Origin: Plasmodiophora brassicae
Taxonomy: Eukaryota; Endomyxa; Phytomyxea; Plasmodiophorida; Plasmodiophoridae
NCBI GenBank assembly: GCA_039704465.1
Contig: JASFAU010000011.1
Span: 992,001-1,056,000 of the forward strand
Direction of reading: 5' to 3'
DNA: 64,000 bases
The notes under the pieces are model-generated. The model was given only the letters and a program-made list of their open reading frames with translations. It did not search any database and was not told the origin of the DNA. Below, one piece after another: positions 52,031-63,235 of the stretch. The translations under genes were made by a program, and so were the position numbers. The first letter of the stretch is position 1. The number at the start of each line of letters is the position of its first letter.

Positions 52031-53985
52031 ATGTCCGGGAAGCATTCCAGCAGCTCGACGGCTGACGCGGACGCCGACATGTCGCCAACGAAGCGGGCCA
52101 GGACAGCCGCCGAGGTGACCAAGAAGATGCTGGTCCGGTTGACGCCCGTCGAGATTACGCTCTTCGGCACCATACGCGACGCGCTCGACCATTACAAACT
52201 GGGGACGACCGTGCGTGCCGCCGGCGGCTGGGTCCGCGATAAGGTTCGTCCACGCCCTGTCGAATCTGTATTCGCGCCCCCCCACTGACCGGCGGCGCGC
52301 ATTCTTTCAGCTGTTAGGCAAAGAAACCAAGGACATCGACCTCACCGTCGACGACATGAACGGGGTCGCATTTGCCAGGAAGCTGCAGAGCTTCGCTCGC
52401 CAACAGAAGCGTAATCAGACGCAATGCCTACTGCCTCGCTGCCGTTCGCTGATGCGGGCCCGCAGATCAACGCTGCAGCAACGTGGGCGTCATCAAGGCG
52501 AACCCTGATCAGTCGAAACATCTCGAAACGGCAACGCTGAAGCTGTTCGGGATCGATCTCGACGTGAACAGCCTGCGCACGGAGGTGTACGAAGCGAACA
52601 GTCGCATCCCCAGCATCGTACGTTGTCGTCGCTATTTCGCGCCCGCTATACCAATATTCAGTACTGACGCTGCCGAAGACGCAGGGCACTGCACTGGACG
52701 ATGCGCTGCGTCGTGACTTCACCATCAACTCGTTGTTCTACAACATCAACACGGGTGACGTCGAGGACCTGACCTGTCAGGTGCGTCGGATCCGGGTGCG
52801 CTCCACCGGTTCGCAGCTAATGCAGTGTCCAGGGCTTGGAGGATTTGCACACAAGGACGCTCCGAACGCCAGTGGAGCCGCTGCAGACGCTCCTGGACGA
52901 CCCGTTGCGCGCGCTTCGGGCGATTCGGTTCATGGGCCGACTGCGATTCAGGTTCGCACCGAAATTGCACGAGGCCATGCTGAATTCGTCGACGCGGATG
53001 CACCTGGCCGAGAAGGTCAGCCGCGAGCGGGTCGGCATCGAGCTGCATAAGATGTTCTTCGACGAGCACTCGGACGCGGAGGAGTGCGCCAGGGCCATCG
53101 TGCAGTACAAGTTCTACTCGCCCATCTGCCTGCGCCTGCCCGCCGTCTCGCCACCCGACCTGGACAAGTGCGCCCAACAGGCCCTTGATACCATGGCGCT
53201 TGCCGCGAAGTACGCCTGGGCAAACGTCAGCGACGACGCCTCGACTGACTCGCACTGCACAGGCATTTCAAGGAGCCGAACGTCTCGCTCGACATTCCCG
53301 CGCGACGACTGCTCCTGTTCTCGTCGTTCCTGTCGCCGTTCGCCGACATGACGTATGTCGAGAAGGGCAAGGACGTCCCCGTCATCCGGTACATCATCAT
53401 GGAAGGGCTCAAGGTGCGTTCCAATGTTGTGCGCTGTCCTGCGCGGCCGACCTAATCGTCCGGTCAGCTTCCCAACGACCTGTTCAAGCGCGTCTTCCAT
53501 CTGCTGTCGAATGCGCCGCAGCTGCGAATGCTGGCCACTGCCCATTATCGTCCAGGCCGACCCACCGCCCATCATGGTTGGTCATCCGCCTGGTGACTGT
53601 TCGTTTCCATCCCCTGAACCTGGGTCCAGTGATCTCGATCGGGAAGCTGTTGCGCCAGATGGGCCCGGACTGGCGCCACGTGTTCGCCATGTGCCACATC
53701 CTGTACCCGGAATCGGCCAGCGCGCTGCGCTGCCTCAAGAACTGGATCGACTCGTCCGAGATCAAGAAGTTGCACAAGTGGACGCCGCTGCTGAACGGCA
53801 ACGACATCAAGGAAAAGTTCGGCGTCACCGGGCCACAGGTCGGCGAACTGCTCGAGCGCCAGTTCGAGTGGCGCGTCCTCTACCCGCTCAGCAACGTCGA
53901 CGAGGTCACCGAGTTCCTCACCAGATACGTCCAGAACAACCCGCCGGTGTCACCCGGGTCCTCCTGCGATGCAATGCAAGTGTAA
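52031..53985 (+). CDS. CCA1: tRNA CCA-adding enzyme (tRNA nucleotidyltransferase)
   Basis: Eight exons: 52031-52243, 52311-52410, 52466-52617, 52679-52780, 52833-53209, 53263-53413, 53468-53576, 53630-53985; 519 aa, typical length. Class II motifs in order: VRAAGGWVRDKLLG, then the catalytic DIDLTVDDM carboxylates; VGVIKANPDQSKHLETAT; IPSI and ALRRDFTINSLFYNI; LDDPLRALRAIRF; the ERVGIELHKM nucleotide-selection region (motif D). It adds CCA to tRNA 3' ends in nucleus, cytosol and mitochondria. The C-terminal tail ends PLSNVDEVTEFLTRYVQ. No obvious presequence; the N-terminus is Ser/Asp-rich. A copy of its last exon lies at 59351. Confidence 0.95.
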
Positions 53986-54838
53986 AATTGTTTAAGCCAT
54001 CTCTTGCCGTTATGGGCGTAGTACGTTCGGTTGCTGCGCGGCGGACCCATTGGACGTGGTAGCCCGGCATGGTGCTATTTGTAGGGCTGGCGGCCGGCGG
54101 CGAATCTTCAAGATCATACTTGTACAGGATCACTTCTATAGTGAATTCCCCTGTCTTGTCATTCCCAAAAATGACAGATCAACCGACCTGGACGATGATA
54201 CACAGGCGCGCTCGCTGAGCGTGAGGCAGGGACCCGGGTGCGCTCATTCGTATCGCACCCGGGCTCCCACGATGACCGTACTGCTTGCTCTCATTCCGGC
54301 TCGCAGTTGCGGGCGCGCCATTCTGACAGGCCGCCTCTTCCCCTTTTCTCGAACAAACAAATCGAACAGCCGCGCAGTCCGCCACGGACTCCGCAGCGGG
54401 GATATCCATCGCCGCCAAATCAGGAAAGCACTGGAGATAAGCGCCGGAACCTGAACGTGTTGTTGTCGCCTGTTAGGCATCGTTTCAGCGGCTGGCCGCC
54501 TGGTCAGTTCATTCGTCTGTGGACGCTTGAGCTCACATGCGCAGCTCGTGTGCACAACCCGTGATGATCCCGAGTCTGTTTCCATTGTTCGCACCCAGCT
54601 GCGCCGTTGCAGCATCCCGCCAGAGCGTCGTCGTCTCGGCGAATTCGTGAATCGTGACTGACGACCTGTTCCCGACTCCTCCAGGCAGTGCTGGGCACGC
54701 GTTGGAGCGACCCCACCGAAGGTATTTTTAGGCGGGCCACTCTGGCCAGGCCTCACTCGGGCGGGCGGGGTCGTCTTCTGCGTGCCTGCCGCGATCCTCG
54801 ACCGGCGTCTGTGGGGCCAAGGGGTACCGTCTGGCGCC
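53986..54838. other. Intergenic, left copy of a duplicated segment
   Basis: About 850 bp. 53853-54331 (last exon plus downstream DNA) recurs at 59351-59841. It contains an imperfect inverted motif GACCCGGGTGCG...CGCACCCGGG at about 54231. No gene seen. Confidence 0.6.
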
Positions 54839-56909
54839 ATGACCGTCGGAGATGTCGACAGGAGCTGGCGCACGTCCCGCCTGGTCACCATCAACGACGT
54901 GTACACGTTCGAGAAGGCGTCCGGGCATGGCGGGTTCGCCGCCGCCAGCACCCTGATCAACGAGTTGCGCCGGGGCCATCAAGGCGGTACGCGCCCCCAG
55001 ACGCGTACGTTGCTGTTCTTGGCAATGCCCCAACCCGTGTGTTCCACGTAGACTGCCTGGTCACCGTCAACGGCGACTTCCTGGGCGGGTCCCTGCTGGC
55101 CGAACAGAGCAAAGGCGAAGTGGTCATCGAGATCCTCAACCACATTGGCATTGACGCGTGCGTCCTCGGCAACCACGAGGTGGGAGCCCTGCCCGCCCCA
55201 TCGCGCATGTGCTCTTCCTGACACGCGAACGCGAACTCCCTCAGTTTGATTTCTCGACGAGCGTCCTGGAGAGGCGCATCGGCGAGTCGAAGTTCGACTG
55301 GTACGGCGCCAACGTCACCAAGCTGCCGGAGAACAGGATGCTGCCCGGGTGCATCGACCGCAAGGTCGTCGTGACCCGGTCCGGGTTGCGCCTGGGCGTC
55401 TTTGGCGTCTGCACGCCGGCCACACCGAAACTGTTCGTTCGTTGCTGCTGCTGCTGTGTCTGTCGCTTGCTAATGACCGACGATTCCTCCCTGCGCACAG
55501 GTCGTACCCCTGCGATCTGACGCGTTTCCACGACGTGATTGCCACCGCGAAGCAGGCCGTCGCCGCTCTGCAACAGGAGGGCGCCGACCTGATTATTGCA
55601 CTGACGCACCTGCGCCTCGCTGCCGATGTCGACCTGGCCAAGGAGTGCCCCGAGGTTCACATTGTGCTCGGCGGGCACGACCAGTACGTCCCGTCCACAC
55701 CGATGTGGGGGCGACGCGCTGATGGCGCACTCGCAGTGACCCGTTCTCTCAGCTCCAGAACGGGCAACTCGTGCTGAAGTGTGGGCAGAACGCGTACTGG
55801 GTCGGCGTCGTCGACATTCACTGGCGCAGGAAGGACGGCGCCGATGGCGTCGAATTCTTCCTGTCGTACTCGATGCACTCGACCTGCAACACCGATGAGG
55901 ACCCCGCCTGTATCGACATTGTTCGTCGCTGTCAGGAGAAGGTGTGGTCGTGCTGCGTTGCCCGGCACCGCCCGTCGACTGATAGATGATCGTGCCATAG
56001 TTCGAGCCTGTCGACCCGGAAGTCGACCTGGACGAGGTTCTCGTGCGTTGCACAGGGGCGCAGCTCGACACGCGAACCAGTACGGTTCGCGTCTGCGAGG
56101 CGTCCAGCGGCAACCTGGTCGCCGACGCAATGGTAGTCGTCGCCGTCGCGCTTTGGACGTTCTCTGAGTCTCGTCTCTGTGCAGTACTCGTTCTTCATGG
56201 CACACGGTGCCGAACCGGATCTCGCCTGCATCAATGGTGGGTTCATTCGCGGTGACCGTCTGTACCCCGAGGATGGTGTCGACATCACGCGCCGTCTGCT
56301 CTACGAGGAGATGCCGTTCCCGTACGGGCCGGATCGTTCGTTTCCTCGCTGCGGCAATGTACTGACACGCGCCCCTGATCTCTGGCAGCAAGCACGCCTG
56401 CTGCATCGACATCGCGGGAGGTAACACGTGGCGTTCGTCCTGTGCCGCGTGTGTCTGAGCGCGTTTCAAAGCATCGTATACGGCGGCCATCGAGCAACAC
56501 CTGTCCCAGTTCCCGAGTCCGGCCGGGTCGTTCCCCCACTTCTCCCGGAGCGTTGCAATCGAGTTCGACCGGGACCTCCCTGTCGGGTCCCGGATCACCA
56601 AGTTCACGCTGCATGGCGAACCAATCGACCCGAACCGAACGTATGTAGGCAGTGGACGCCCGTCGACGGCCTACATCGGTAGCTGACTGGGATGGACGAC
56701 GCAGGTACCGGGTGGCCACGTCGCTGTTCATCGCCAACTGTGGCGATGGTTGCACGGCCTACAAGGACGGCCGCATTGTCGAATCGGTCCTGGATCGGCG
56801 CATCCCGGACCTGGTCATCTGGATGCTGGAGCGGTACCGCGATCAGAACAGGCCGCTGCGGCTCGTTGTCGAAGGGCGCGTGCGGGAACGCCAGCCAAAT
56901 ACGACCTAA
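54839..56909 (+). CDS. 5'-nucleotidase family metallophosphatase
   Basis: Ten exons: 54839-54986, 55052-55179, 55245-55432, 55501-55687, 55753-55941, 56001-56132, 56185-56321, 56389-56420, 56460-56640, 56705-56909; 508 aa. The N-terminal metallophosphatase domain has VTINDVY, VTVNGDFLGGS, VLGNHEFDF, IALTHLR and LGGHDQY, which supply the two-metal centre. The C-terminal 5'-nucleotidase domain has SSGNLVADAM, ACINGGFIRGD and the late YRVATSLFIANCGDG. It probably hydrolyses nucleoside monophosphates or related phosphoesters. There is no signal peptide or GPI signal, so it appears intracellular, unlike animal CD73. Exon 8 is only 32 nt and intron 8 only 39 bp. Confidence 0.9.
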
Positions 56910-57240
56910 CTGACTGCAGGCCTTGCATATACACCTGTCGTTCGATCGGTGCCCTAACGGAACGCGCAGAACGAGAACGTGGGCCTCGCCAGAGCCATGT
57001 CTGAAGTGTCGGTAGACGCGAGAGCGGGGAACCGTTACCTTGTGGAGGACGCGCTCCTTCGGGACGAGGACAGCATGCGGTGGTGTCCCGTACGCCGACA
57101 ATGGTCATTCGTTATTCATTCTTATTCACGCTGGCCTCCCCTGTCGCGACCTCCGACTTGCTAAAGCCCATTATTCGCGGTAGGACAACAAGTCAACAAC
57201 ACAGTGATGTGTCAGTCCGTGGCGGATCGATTTCGATTCG
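56910..57240. other. Intergenic, possible 5' exon of the next gene
   Basis: About 330 bp. A plus frame from 57080 (MVIRYSFLFTLASPVATSD) looks like a signal peptide but does not join the next exon in phase by any GT-AG pair I could find. Confidence 0.35.
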
Positions 57241-58093
57241 ATGGCAGTGGCGATTCGCTCGATCAGCAGCCCTGGCTGCCGCGCTGATGTGGCCGAGGTC
57301 CAAGCTGCAGTTGTGCGACTGGTTGAGACGGCTGTCAATGGGCCCCAAATGGTTCCTATTCTAGCAGATCAAGTCGAGTCGTTCGCAAATGCGCTCAGGT
57401 TCAAAGTACACCCGGATGCTGCCTACGCCGCGGTCGTTGCGGATCGGTCCTGGCGGACCGACATTCCGGGCATCGTTAACTGGGCGCGTCTACCCAGCAT
57501 GTTTGGCAAATTGGACGTTGTCCATCGAGAAATCACACTCGACACGGGGATGATCATGGAAATGCTTGATGCTGCCAAGGTCGATGTGGGCGTCACTTCC
57601 GAACACCTGGGTGCATTACGCTCGTTCATGATGTTAAAAGGGTTACACGAAATCGGGCACGCCTTGACATCATACTGCCTCCGGATCCTGCGCGCTCTCT
57701 ATGGTAATCGAAGAAATATCCCTAAGCACAATACGCCCGTCAACGTCGGAACAATGCGAACAGGGAAAACGTTGTCTGGGGACGCTGGGACTAACCTGGA
57801 GGAGTTGCTGAGCGGTGGAATGCGCTTCACGTACGTACGAATTCTTCGGGCCCCTTGCCTTTTTTATTAACCGCATCACTCTGGTTGATGCTCGAGGACG
57901 ACAGGGCTATTATGTACCGCAGGGATTCGTGAATGACATGTTGGCATGCCCGGAGGAGTTCTATTCCATCGGCACTGCCTATTTGTGGGACCACACCAAT
58001 TTGCAAGCAATTCCTGCGCAGACTCTTACTGAAGCAGTCGTCAAGAACGCTCACGGGTCGCATGAAAGCCAGTGGCCAAGAGTGAAATATTGA
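57241..58093 (+). CDS. HExxH-motif orphan (possible zinc metallopeptidase)
   Basis: Exon 1 (57241-57834) and exon 2 (57905-58093) join across a 70-bp intron (GTACGA...CGACAG) in phase to give 260 aa. The key feature is GLHEIGHALTSY (HEIGH at residues 136-140), an HExxH zinc-binding motif in a helix. About 50 residues on, TNLEELLSGG supplies a Glu that could be the third ligand, as in gluzincins. Upstream regions are helical (LADQVESFANALRF; DVVHREITLDTGMIMEML). No peptidase family assigned and the true 5' end may lie further upstream. Proteolytic activity is inference from the motif. Confidence 0.65.
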
Positions 58094-59350
58094 CTAACTG
58101 CTGCCGCAACACATTCCTCCAATCATCTGCCCGGTCGACACTGCAACGGCGCCTTTCCAACAGCACTCGACAATATACGTCTTATGTTTCGTTCGTCGGC
58201 ATGTCCTCCTTCCCAGGGTGGCCCATATTCACTATCGCGTTTGTCCGGGACATGTTGCAGACCGGACTGTCCGACTATAGGGCACGAGGACAGCCTGGCA
58301 GACATCGCATATGGCTTATAATTAGGAGGCAATGAATTAGTTAAGGAACGACATAACCAACGACATTCGTGTCCGAAAGCTCTACAGAGCGAGATGCCTT
58401 GGCGAACGATATTGAACACTCCAGAGGTACTGTCGACCGCGTCGTGGAGTGGGCCTGATGCAGGTCGAATAGTTGCTTACCACCGCGAGCTGGGACAGAA
58501 ACAGTCGATAAGAAATAATCAACGGGACCCACCCCCTCCCGAACAATAGCCCAACGAACAAGAGAAACAGCACGAAATGACACATCTTGACGGGCAACAC
58601 CCACACGACAGAAGACCACCGAGGGGTACACAGACCCCACACTCTAGGAACCCAACCCAGAAACACGTACAACGAACGGATTTGATGTGGAACGACAGGC
58701 AATGTCACTTACCGGCCGCTATGGTATGTAATCTGCTGCCGGGTTGTCGTTGTAGATTCTATATAAACTGCTGAGAATATCAGGCCATGGATTACATCGA
58801 ACTCTGTGCATCATCATGTACTAGCCAGAACGGCAAGGTGGATGCCTGAGATCGATGCGGATGCCGGGGTCGATCCGCACACCGCTTCATAATTAAGTAC
58901 CATGCATGGGGCATTTATGTTTGCGTACGCGTCCAGCAATTTGTAAGTGTGCTTACGGATGAATGAACACTTTGACGAATGTTCACAGTTCTCTGACGAC
59001 TATGAAGAAATGGTGCAATCTCTCGGCGCGTCGCGTCCCGATCAGAGGCCAAGTGATCACGTGGTACACTACAGGAGCTCCGTGCCGACGTGCGTCCATG
59101 AAGAAATCGCACGCCGGCACGGAGCTCCTGTAGTGTACGCACGTCACTTGGCCTCTGATCGGGACGCAACGCGCCGAGAGATTTCACAATTTCTTCATAG
59201 TGCCAGGTCAAAACGTACCCTGAGTGACAAACCGTACATCTCTGTGCAGGAAGACCTGCACAGCCAAGGCAACGTGGCCTTACTTTTATGGGTGCCCGAC
59301 AGCCCGATAAGTGTCGTTTAGGATTGATCTTACGGGGTCATTTGGAGCGA
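58094..59350. other. Gap with hairpin, no gene
   Basis: About 1.25 kb. No convincing exon on either strand. An A/C-rich stretch (58490-58640) and the hairpin at 59000-59200 are the only notable structures. Confidence 0.5.
59000..59200. repeat. Long inverted repeat, about 93-bp arms
   Basis: CTATGAAGAAAT at 59000 pairs with ATTTCTTCATAG ending at 59200. The arms match through CTCTCGGCGCGT, GATCAGAGGCCAAGTGA and ACTACAGGAGCTCCGTGCCG with a loop of about 15 bp. Confidence 0.88.
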
Positions 59351-59841
59351 CCTGCTCGAGCGCCAGTTCGAGTGGCGCGACCTCTACCCGCTCAGCAACG
59401 TCGACGAGGTCACCGAGTTCCTCACCAGATACATCCAGAACAACCCGCCAGTGTCACCCGGGTCCTCCTGCGATGCAATGCAAGAGTAAAATTGTTTAGG
59501 CCATCTCGTGTCGCTATACGCGGTGAGCGTAGTAAGTTCGGTTTCTGAGCGGCGGACCCATTGGACGTGGTGCCCGGCGTGCTGCTATTTGTAGGGCTGG
59601 CGGCCGGCGGCGAATCTTCAAGATCATACTTGTACAGGATCACTTCTATAGTGAATTCCCCTGTCTTGTCATTCCCAAAAATGACAGATCAACCGACCTG
59701 GACGATGATACACAGGCGCGCTCGCTGAGCGTGAGGCAGGGACCCGGGTGCGCTCATTCGTATCGCACCCGGGCTCCCACGATGACCGTACTGCTTGCTC
59801 TCATTCCGGCTCGCAGTTGCGGGCGCGCCATTCTGACAGGC
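59351..59841 (+). pseudogene. Duplicate of the CCA1 last-exon end and downstream DNA
   Basis: Matches 53853-54331 with few differences: it encodes LLERQFEW, DLYPLSNVDEVTEFLTRYIQ and the stop at the same place, then the same 3' flank up to TTCTGACAGGCC. It starts abruptly after unrelated sequence (59340) and ends where the hAT insertion site begins. No other CCA1 exon accompanies it, so it is not functional. Confidence 0.9.
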
Positions 59842-59849
59842 CATTAGAC
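59842..59849. repeat. hAT target-site duplication, left
   Basis: CATTAGAC, repeated at 62992-62999 on the other side of the element: 8 bp, as hAT elements make. Confidence 0.88.
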
Positions 59850-59987
59850 CAGGCCTCATAAAAAGTGGTACGTACCACTTTTACCGTATTTAAGCTAAAA
59901 GTGGTACGACTCTGGCCTTAAAACTGGTAAAAGTGGTAAGGTCCAAAAAGGGGCCCTGCATTCGGGGTCACGGGTCAGGACAGCCTT

Positions 59988-61089
59988 TTATTGCTCTAAT
60001 CCACGATGAATGTCGTCCAGCAGCTCGAACTGCTTCGACTGAAAGATTCCTTCCAGCGATAAGTCGAGCAGGTTCTGGCGGAACGGGTCAAGCTCCCACT
60101 TGAGTATCGAGAAGTCAGCCTCGACAGATGTAGAGTTCGGGAAGACCGTCGCAAGGCCGGCGCAGAATCGGCGTCCCCCATGGCCTCCTGCTTATCGGCC
60201 GTGTGCCTGTCGAAGTGCGGCATGGCGATGAGGTGTAGGTTGTGCACGACGCCCTTCACGCCGACGCGGATGCGCACGTCGAAAAACGTTGTGCCGCGAT
60301 GCGATGCATACCGCCGTCGAACGACAGGGCGAACGCCCACACGTCGTCGTTGGCCAAGATGTTGGGGAAGACTTGCAGTGCGTAGCCGACCAGGACGCGT
60401 ACGTACTGGCCGACGATCGTGTCGTTGAGGCCGGCGAGCTTGCCCATCTTGCAGATGACTTTGGTGTGCTCGACGGCGGCTGCCACTTGGCGGAACGACA
60501 TGCCGCACGACACGTGGGAGATGGCGAGTTTGAATCGCATGACGGTCTTGATCGTCACCGTGTAGCCGTCCTCGTCGTCGTTCACGGTGAACAGCCGCAG
60601 CGCGCGCGAACGCAGCTTCTCAATCTTACGATTGCGGTCGTCGATGCCGGCCACGTCGTCGCCGTCGGCGTCAAGTTCGTCTGCCGGTCGGAACAGCATT
60701 TGGCCGATGATGACATCGACGATCTCTGTCGACACGTCGACAATGATCTCGTCGCTCTCCATGTCGAGATAGTTGAATATAAGGTTTGCGCGCGGCTGCA
60801 CGTTGTCGAAGAACGCGTCCAGGTCGACCGCCGACAGGAGCTGGTATTCGGCCCACTTGGTGGTGTGCTGGTTCTGCAGGTGCGCGGTCATGGTGTCGGC
60901 GCGGAACTTGCCCGAGTAGAACTGGTCCGTCGTGCGCGCACCGCGCTTCCGGCCGGCCGCCACGATCTCGCGGCCGAAGTACAGGCACATCTTGCATCGC
61001 GCCTCCTTGACGACGTGGCCTTCTTGGCACGTGACCTCGAGGGCGAACTTGCGCGCATACGTCCTCTGCCATTTGCCACGCGACGCCAT
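59988..61089 (-). pseudogene. hAT-type transposase, broken
   Basis: The start MASRGKWQRTYARKF (61089) leads to a BED-like finger (CQEGHVVKEARCKMC ... MTAHLQNQHTTKW), a helical region, and ALSFDGGMHRIAAQ, where a 5-bp tandem duplication (CATCG twice, near 60300) shifts the frame to FFDVRIRVGVKGVVHNLHLI and MPHFDRHTADKQEAM. A second break follows, with loss of most of the catalytic core, before FPNSTSVEADFSILKWELD and LEGIFQSKQFELL, which is the C-terminal hAT dimerisation region. Cannot be functional as it stands. Confidence 0.85.
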
Positions 61090-61145
61090 TCGACCGAGAC
61101 CGGGCGCAGTGTCGGCTTTGGCTCGCAAGCAAGACGCAAACCTAC

Positions 61146-61353
61146 TGTGGAGAACTACCTGACAACGCTGGTGCACGACAGTGTGCGATGACTACCGATC
61201 ACGCGGTGTATCGAGTAGACATGAGAATGCTGACTGAGGACCAGGGCGCGGCTGGTGAAGGCCTTGGTCTCGGAACGTGGCTTGGTGCCGGAAGGTGGCT
61301 AGATGCCGGAAGGTGAGTGGCGTGAGTCATTGTGGTGGAGATGACTCATGACA
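61146..61353. repeat. Left LTR of TRIM-like copy R
   Basis: 208 bp, TG...CA ends, the same as the LTRs at 2581 and 4030. Confidence 0.88.
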
Positions 61354-62485
61354 TCATCCCCCGCCAAAAAGGGATGTGGGGGTGGAAGGTGCGCGTGATG
61401 AGCGGCTTGATGAGGTTGCGGGTCAAGTGAATCTTGATGGTGCGCGTGATGTGCGGCTTGATGTGATTGGGCTGGCTCGCAACTTGAGAACTGTGCGATC
61501 TGGCTGGAGACGCGGCTCATATTTGTTTCGGACTCGCAGAATCTGTGACAGGATGGCAGTCGATAATGTCGTTACCGTGGGCGATGCCGATGACGTTGCC
61601 ATATACGCTGGGACGTTCAGTGCCGGAGTGGCACATTCCTGGGCTGAGACTGATTGATGCGGATGATGAGGGTGGCGAGGAGCCGGTTGAAGTCGTTGAG
61701 TGGAGGTCGATGAGACCGATTGATGCAGATGATGAGGGTGGCGTGGAGCCGGTAGGACCGTCGGTGATGTCGTTACCATGGACGATGGCGATATCGTTGC
61801 CATATACGTTGGGATGTTCAGCGCCGGAGACGGCTGAGACCAATTGATGCGGATGATGAGGGTGGCGTGGAGCCGGTAGGACCGTCGGTGATGTCGTTAC
61901 CGAGGACGATGGCGATGTCGTTGCCATATACGTTGGGATGTTCAGCGCCGGAGACGGCTGAGACCGATTGATGCGGATGATGAGGGTGGCGCGGAGCCGG
62001 TAATGCCGCTGGAGAAGACTTTGAAGAAAACTATGCAGATGTGGCTGACGGAAGATCTGCGCTTGTAGACAGTTGCGCCTGGAAGTTGAGCAATAGAACT
62101 CGTGGAACCTCGGGAGATTCGCGGGCAGAGGTACCCAGTACGGTGAATGCGGAACGGGGGCGACGGCTGGAATGGTGCCGGTTGTTGTGCCGGAAGAGCG
62201 ACTTCCATGTGGATGAAAGTCTCCCCGATGATGTCGGGTACCGGCCGGTGGATTTGCGTCCGGCGCGGATGGTACGGTTCTGAACCGGGGGTCGTGTTGA
62301 TGACGGCGCTTGACGATATCCTGCATGGAGTCAGCGGGCGCATGCGGGTATCTAGCGTGTCGTGCATCGCGCTGTTGCTTGTTGGAGAGGCCGTGCTTGT
62401 CGGACCTCAATGATCGCGCGGAAGAGGATATGGTTAGGAGCCCTTTTCTCCACCTTCGTGTCGGTTGGTTCATCGCAAAAAAAAA

Positions 62486-62693
62486 TGTGGAGAACTACCT
62501 GACAACGCTGGTGCACGACAGTGTGCGATGACTACCGATCACGCGGTGTATCGAGTAGACATGAGAATGCTGACTGAGGACCAGGGCGCGGCTGGTGAAG
62601 GCCTTGGTCTCGGAACGTGGCTTGGTGCCGGAAGGTGGCTAGATGCCGGAAGGTGAGTGGCGTGAGTCATTGTGGTGGAGATGACTCATGACA
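62486..62693. repeat. Right LTR of TRIM-like copy R
   Basis: 208 bp, preceded by a run of A and followed by the CCTAC target duplication. Confidence 0.88.
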
Positions 62694-63112
62694 CCTACCT
62701 CCACTACTCTCCACTCTCCACTCTCCAGAAATAGTTATTCGCAGTCTGGAAGGAGCACGACGGACCCCGATCCAGCTCAGTCCAGCTCGCCAGACTCTCA
62801 CCAGGTCGAAACTTGTCCGGAAAGGTCCGACAGGACTCCCAAATGTCCCTGTTGGTGTCCCTGAGGCGCATAGCGTCTGCTGCAGTAGTATTGGATAGTT
62901 GTCAACACATTTCTTAAAAGTGGTACAAACCGGCCGCTAAATGTGGTAAAAGTGGCATCTATTAATAGTTTACCACTTTTTATGAGGCCTGCATTAGACC
63001 AAACAAACTGAAGACGTTCAAACCGCCAATCGGTGGCCAGATCTCGTTTTGTGTTCCGGAAATGCACATTCTTTGGAGTAGAATGGTCGCGCAGGCTCCT
63101 GTTGTGTTCGAC

Positions 63113-63172
63113 CATCAATCGCTCCGTAATATGACGGTCCGCGTAGACCATCATATTGTGGAGCGATTGATG
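63113..63172. repeat. Short hairpin, 25-bp arms
   Basis: CATCAATCGCTCC at 63113 pairs with GGAGCGATTGATG ending at 63172, about 10-bp loop, four mismatches per arm. It lies in AT-rich sequence of unknown origin between the hAT and MITE. Confidence 0.7.
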
Positions 63173-63235
63173 TTTCGTCTTGGACCAGCCATCCCGTGTG
63201 GGAGCGACTGCTTCCGATTGCGTAATAATTATATA

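Larger units (their letters stand above)
61146..62693. mobile_element. Non-autonomous small LTR element (TRIM-like), copy R
   Basis: 1548 bp with 208-bp LTRs (61146-61353 and 62486-62693), identical in design to 2581-4237 and flanked by its own 5-bp duplication CCTAC (61141-61145; 62694-62698). It has fewer 124-bp minisatellite units than copy L but keeps about 200 bp after the left LTR that copy L lacks. It is nested within the hAT element, just upstream of the transposase start, so it is the younger insertion. Confidence 0.9.
59850..62991 (-). mobile_element. hAT DNA transposon with nested LTR element
   Basis: 3142 bp with terminal inverted repeats beginning CAGGCCTCATAAAAAGTGGT (left at 59850; right end inverted at 62991) and an 8-bp duplication CATTAGAC on both sides. 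Subterminal copies of AAAAGTGGTA recur at both ends, as hAT transposases bind. The interior has a decayed transposase (minus) and a 1548-bp LTR element inserted later. Removing the latter leaves about 1.6 kb, shorter than an autonomous hAT, so internal deletion has occurred too. Confidence 0.9.

Noticed and set aside
54244..54960. 238-codon minus frame between CCA1 and the nucleotidase
   Set aside because: It spans a duplicated non-coding segment and overlaps the nucleotidase first exon; no domain seen.
58341..58708. Minus-strand hydrophobic frames (about 100 codons)
   Set aside because: They derive from an A/C-rich stretch; no start context, splice or homology could be argued.
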